Source of the DNA: an uncultured Bacteroidales bacterium | GTDB lineage: Bacteria; Bacteroidota; Bacteroidia; Bacteroidales; UBA932 | NCBI GenBank assembly: GCA_946617545.1 | Contig: CAMOKK010000044.1 | Coordinates: 1 to 9,244, forward strand | Length of the DNA stretch: 9,244 bases | Direction of reading: 5' to 3' | Part shown: positions 8,039-9,244 of the stretch, in pieces | How positions within the stretch are numbered: the first letter of the stretch is position 1 | How the letters are laid out: every line of letters begins with the position of its first letter | Notes under the pieces: model-generated | Database searches by the model: none | The model's input: only the letters and a program-made list of their open reading frames with translations | What the model was told of the DNA's origin: nothing | Made by a program: the position numbers and the translations under genes

Positions 8039-8919
8039 TGGCCGCCCTGGGTGAGCACACGGTATTCCATGGGCGTCATCCCGGCCATCCGGCGGAAGGC
8101 CGTAAAGAAATAATCCTCATTCTCGTACCCCATCTCGAAGGCTACCTGCTTGACGGGAATGGAGGTATTGGTGAGCATCTCCTTGGTGCGGTGAATCCGG
8201 ATTTGCTGGATGTACTGGGACGGGGCCAGGCCGGTGTATTCCTTGAAAATGCGCCGGAAATTGGAGTAGCCCAGGCACAACTGCCGGGACAATTCCTCCG
8301 GGGTAATGGTGCGGAACTGCTCGGAGATAAGAATCTTGGCCTGGTTCATCTTGTCGGCCACCTCGGAAAAAGCCTCGTTGCGATGATAATACCAAGCCAG
8401 GCTCATCAGGTGGGCCACCACTCCGGACAGGTGCTGCTGGAAGCCGGAGCGCTGTTCCCGGGCCGTTTCAATGGCCCCCGTGTACAAATCTACGATATCG
8501 CTGTGCAGGCCGATATTCCAAAGCGGACTTTCCTTGGAAAAGAACCCGTTGCTTACCCAGTTTTCTATCTGTGAGCCCGTGAACCCAATCCAGTACTCCT
8601 TCCAGCCCGTGGCAGGGTCCGGGGCATAACTGTGCCACTCTCCGGGAAAGAGCAGAAAAAGGCATCCCTGCCTGATGGAAAGCGGATGGGGCAGGCTGGC
8701 GCAGCGGAAGCGCCCCCGGCCGTGGGTGATATACAGCAGCTGGTATTCGTCCAGGATGCGCCCATTCTCTTCCGAAAACAGGTAACGGGAGGGATGCGCC
8801 GACGGCGGATAGGGCTCTCCGGGAGCCACTTCCTGAAATCCCAGGGAATTCACGGCCATGCCCCACAGCAGGTCATGGGGGCCGATGGTGAGGTATTTCA
8901 GATGAATGTCTTCGTTCAT
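8023..8919 (-). CDS. AraC-family regulator, probable rhamnose-responsive activator (RhaR-like)
   Basis: A cytoplasmic DNA-binding regulator of 298 residues from the chosen ATG (8917-8919). Residues about 12-150 form a cupin-type sugar-sensing domain, including EYQLLYITHGRGRF and LFLLFPGEWHSY. Residues about 192-290 form the two helix-turn-helix units of the AraC family: the first around YSNFRRIFKEYTG (218-230), the second from PVKQVAFEMGYENEDYFF to GMTPMEYR at 287. The reading frame extends to a TTG at 8956-8958, adding 13 residues, but that codon lies upstream of the predicted -7 box, and the ATG begins the MNEDIHLKYL sequence that looks like a natural N-terminus. The gene is divergent from rhaA and convergent with the glycosidase operon. 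By position it should control rhaA and perhaps the rhamnosidases, like RhaR of B. thetaiotaomicron. The inducer is inferred from context, not from the protein sequence. Confidence 0.92.
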   Translation of the reverse strand: MNEDIHLKYLTIGPHDLLWGMAVNSLGFQEVAPGEPYPPSAHPSRYLFSEENGRILDEYQLLYITHGRGRFRCASLPHPLSIRQGCLFLLFPGEWHSYAPDPATGWKEYWIGFTGSQIENWVSNGFFSKESPLWNIGLHSDIVDLYTGAIETAREQRSGFQQHLSGVVAHLMSLAWYYHRNEAFSEVADKMNQAKILISEQFRTITPEELSRQLCLGYSNFRRIFKEYTGLAPSQYIQQIRIHRTKEMLTNTSIPVKQVAFEMGYENEDYFFTAFRRMAGMTPMEYRVLTQGGHQRKK

Positions 8920-8935
8920 AACGCAGAGTTTTACA

Positions 8936-8966
8936 CAACAATACGAAATCTTTGGCAATAATCAAA
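8936..8966 (-). promoter_or_regulatory. Candidate Bacteroidota promoter for the AraC regulator gene
   Basis: Read on the - strand, TTTG (8966-8963) is followed after 19 bp by TATTGTTG (8943-8936). The Bacteroides consensus is TTTG, about 19-21 bp, then TAnnTTTG; the -7 element has one mismatch. Transcription would begin near 8930, leaving a leader of roughly a dozen bases before the ATG at 8919. This position rules out the longer TTG-initiated form of the protein if the promoter is the one used. Confidence 0.55.
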
Positions 8967-8982
8967 GTTTTGATGGCATAAT
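8953..8982. promoter_or_regulatory. Direct-repeat operator TGGCA-N16-TGGCA, candidate AraC-family binding site
   Basis: TGGCAATAAT (8953-8962) and TGGCATAAT (8974-8982) are near-identical direct repeats whose TGGCA cores are exactly 21 bp apart, two turns of the helix. AraC-family dimers such as E. coli AraC bind half-sites in direct orientation with this spacing. The downstream copy ends 4 bp before the rhaA -33 box, as expected for an activator touching RNA polymerase. The upstream copy lies between the -33 and -7 boxes of the regulator's own promoter, which suggests autoregulation. The binding protein is presumably the adjacent AraC regulator. Confidence 0.5.
8961..8974. repeat. Interrupted palindrome ATCAAA-GT-TTTGAT
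   Basis: Two perfect 6-bp arms flank a 2-bp centre in the divergent control region. The palindrome lies between the two TGGCA half-sites and includes the -33 box of the regulator promoter. It may be a second protein site, or part of the symmetry may arise because each strand carries a TTTG promoter element. The arms are too short and the loop too small for an RNA hairpin. Confidence 0.4.
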
Positions 8983-8986
8983 GTGA

Positions 8987-9018
8987 ATTGACTTCTTGAA
9001 TATTAAAGGGTATCTTTG
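8987..9018 (+). promoter_or_regulatory. Candidate Bacteroidota promoter for rhaA
   Basis: TATCTTTG at 9011-9018 is a perfect match to the Bacteroides -7 consensus TAnnTTTG. ATTG at 8987-8990 lies 20 bp upstream and matches the -33 TTTG in three of four bases. Transcription should start around 9022-9025, giving a leader of about 25 nt without a Shine-Dalgarno sequence before the ATG at 9048. The TGGCA direct repeat sits directly upstream, so activator-dependent expression is likely. Confidence 0.7.
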
Positions 9019-9047
9019 CGAGTGACAGACACTAAAACAAATCCGAT

Positions 9048-9244
9048 ATGAAAGACGCCCAAATTCTCCAAGCCTATGAAATAGCCAAAGAGCGCTATGC
9101 GGCCCTTGGCGTAGACACCGACAAAGCCATTGCCCAGCTGCAAAAGCAGCAGATTTCCCTGCACTGCTGGCAAACCGACGACGTCATTGGCTTTGAAAGC
9201 AAGGACGGCCTGTCCGGCGGCATCCAGACCACCGGCAACTATCC
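9048..9244 (+). CDS. rhaA: L-rhamnose isomerase, N-terminal part (cut by window end)
   Basis: Only the first 65 codons and two bases are present. The enzyme interconverts L-rhamnose and L-rhamnulose, the first cytoplasmic step of rhamnose catabolism, using a divalent metal. The fragment shows the typical RhaA N-terminus: a first helix with [15 protein letters not shown] (9-23), then [14 protein letters not shown] (37-50) and [10 protein letters not shown] (57-66). These correspond closely to the E. coli RhaA segments I recall, MHCWQGDDVSGFE and GGIQATGNYP. The metal-binding residues lie beyond the window edge. Family members are about 415-420 residues long. The gene is called rhaI in Bacteroides. 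It diverges from the AraC gene and has its own strong candidate promoter; kinase, aldolase and permease genes would be expected next but cannot be seen. Confidence 0.95.
   Translation, partial: MKDAQILQAYEIAKERYAALGVDTDKAIAQLQKQQISLHCWQTDDVIGFESKDGLSGGIQTTGNY

Larger units (their letters stand above)
8920..9047. other. Divergent control region between the regulator and rhaA
   Basis: These 128 bp of AT-rich DNA separate the two divergent start codons. They contain a candidate promoter in each direction, a direct repeat with a 21-bp period and a 14-bp interrupted palindrome, each listed separately. The elements interleave within about 8936-9018, so regulator binding would probably affect both promoters. 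I saw no terminator hairpin or riboswitch-like structure. Confidence 0.8.

Noticed and set aside
8038..8574. 178-codon + strand open frame directly after the GH106 stop
   Set aside because: It lies antisense to the AraC DNA-binding domain, whose helix-turn-helix sequence is unmistakable. The ATG overlapping the GH106 stop is a coincidence.
1..9244. CRISPR arrays, tRNA/rRNA genes, insertion sequences or transfer boundaries
   Set aside because: No regularly spaced repeats, RNA gene signatures, transposase motifs or terminal inverted repeats were seen. The coding DNA looks uniform in composition throughout.

Overview
The window reads as part of an L-rhamnose / rhamnosylated-glycan utilisation locus from a member of the Bacteroidota, probably Bacteroidales. 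The taxonomic reading is an inference from four things: a sequence matching the Bacteroides-type promoter (TAnnTTTG with a TTG-type -33 box about 20 bp upstream), no Shine-Dalgarno sequence before the starts, the combination of GH27, GH78 and GH106 exo-glycosidases with Sec or lipoprotein signals, and an AraC regulator of the kind found next to Bacteroides rhamnose genes. The coding DNA is visibly GC-rich, while the gaps between genes are AT-rich. No genus can be named from the sequence alone.

Layout: 1-93 is a short AT-rich leader. Then 94-8038 holds three tightly packed + strand glycoside hydrolase genes with gaps of 26 and 2 nt, almost certainly one operon. They encode a multidomain GH27 alpha-galactosidase-type enzyme, a GH78 alpha-L-rhamnosidase lipoprotein and a GH106 alpha-L-rhamnosidase. 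A - strand AraC-family regulator follows (8023-8919). Its 3' end overlaps the 3' end of the GH106 gene by 16 bp. A 128-bp divergent intergenic region (8920-9047) separates the regulator from the + strand gene for L-rhamnose isomerase (rhaA, also called rhaI in Bacteroides), which starts at 9048 and is cut by the window edge.

How the genes work together (inference): the exported exo-enzymes would remove terminal alpha-galactose (or a related sugar) and alpha-L-rhamnose from a plant-type glycan such as rhamnogalacturonan, an arabinogalactan protein or a glycoside. The freed L-rhamnose would enter the cytoplasm and be isomerised to L-rhamnulose by RhaA. The AraC protein is a good candidate for the rhamnose-responsive switch, comparable to RhaR of Bacteroides thetaiotaomicron. 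Two different rhamnosidase families side by side suggest two different rhamnosyl linkages. No SusC/SusD pair, transporter, rhamnulokinase or aldolase lies in the window.

The most informative noncoding signal is the divergent control region. It contains back-to-back candidate Bacteroides promoters and a direct repeat TGGCA-N16-TGGCA with a 21-bp period, the geometry expected of an AraC-type dimer site. The downstream half-site ends a few bases before the rhaA -33 box, and the upstream half-site lies in the spacer of the regulator's own promoter. I see no wholly new system here; the enzymes belong to known families, and what is new to report is mainly architecture and regulation.
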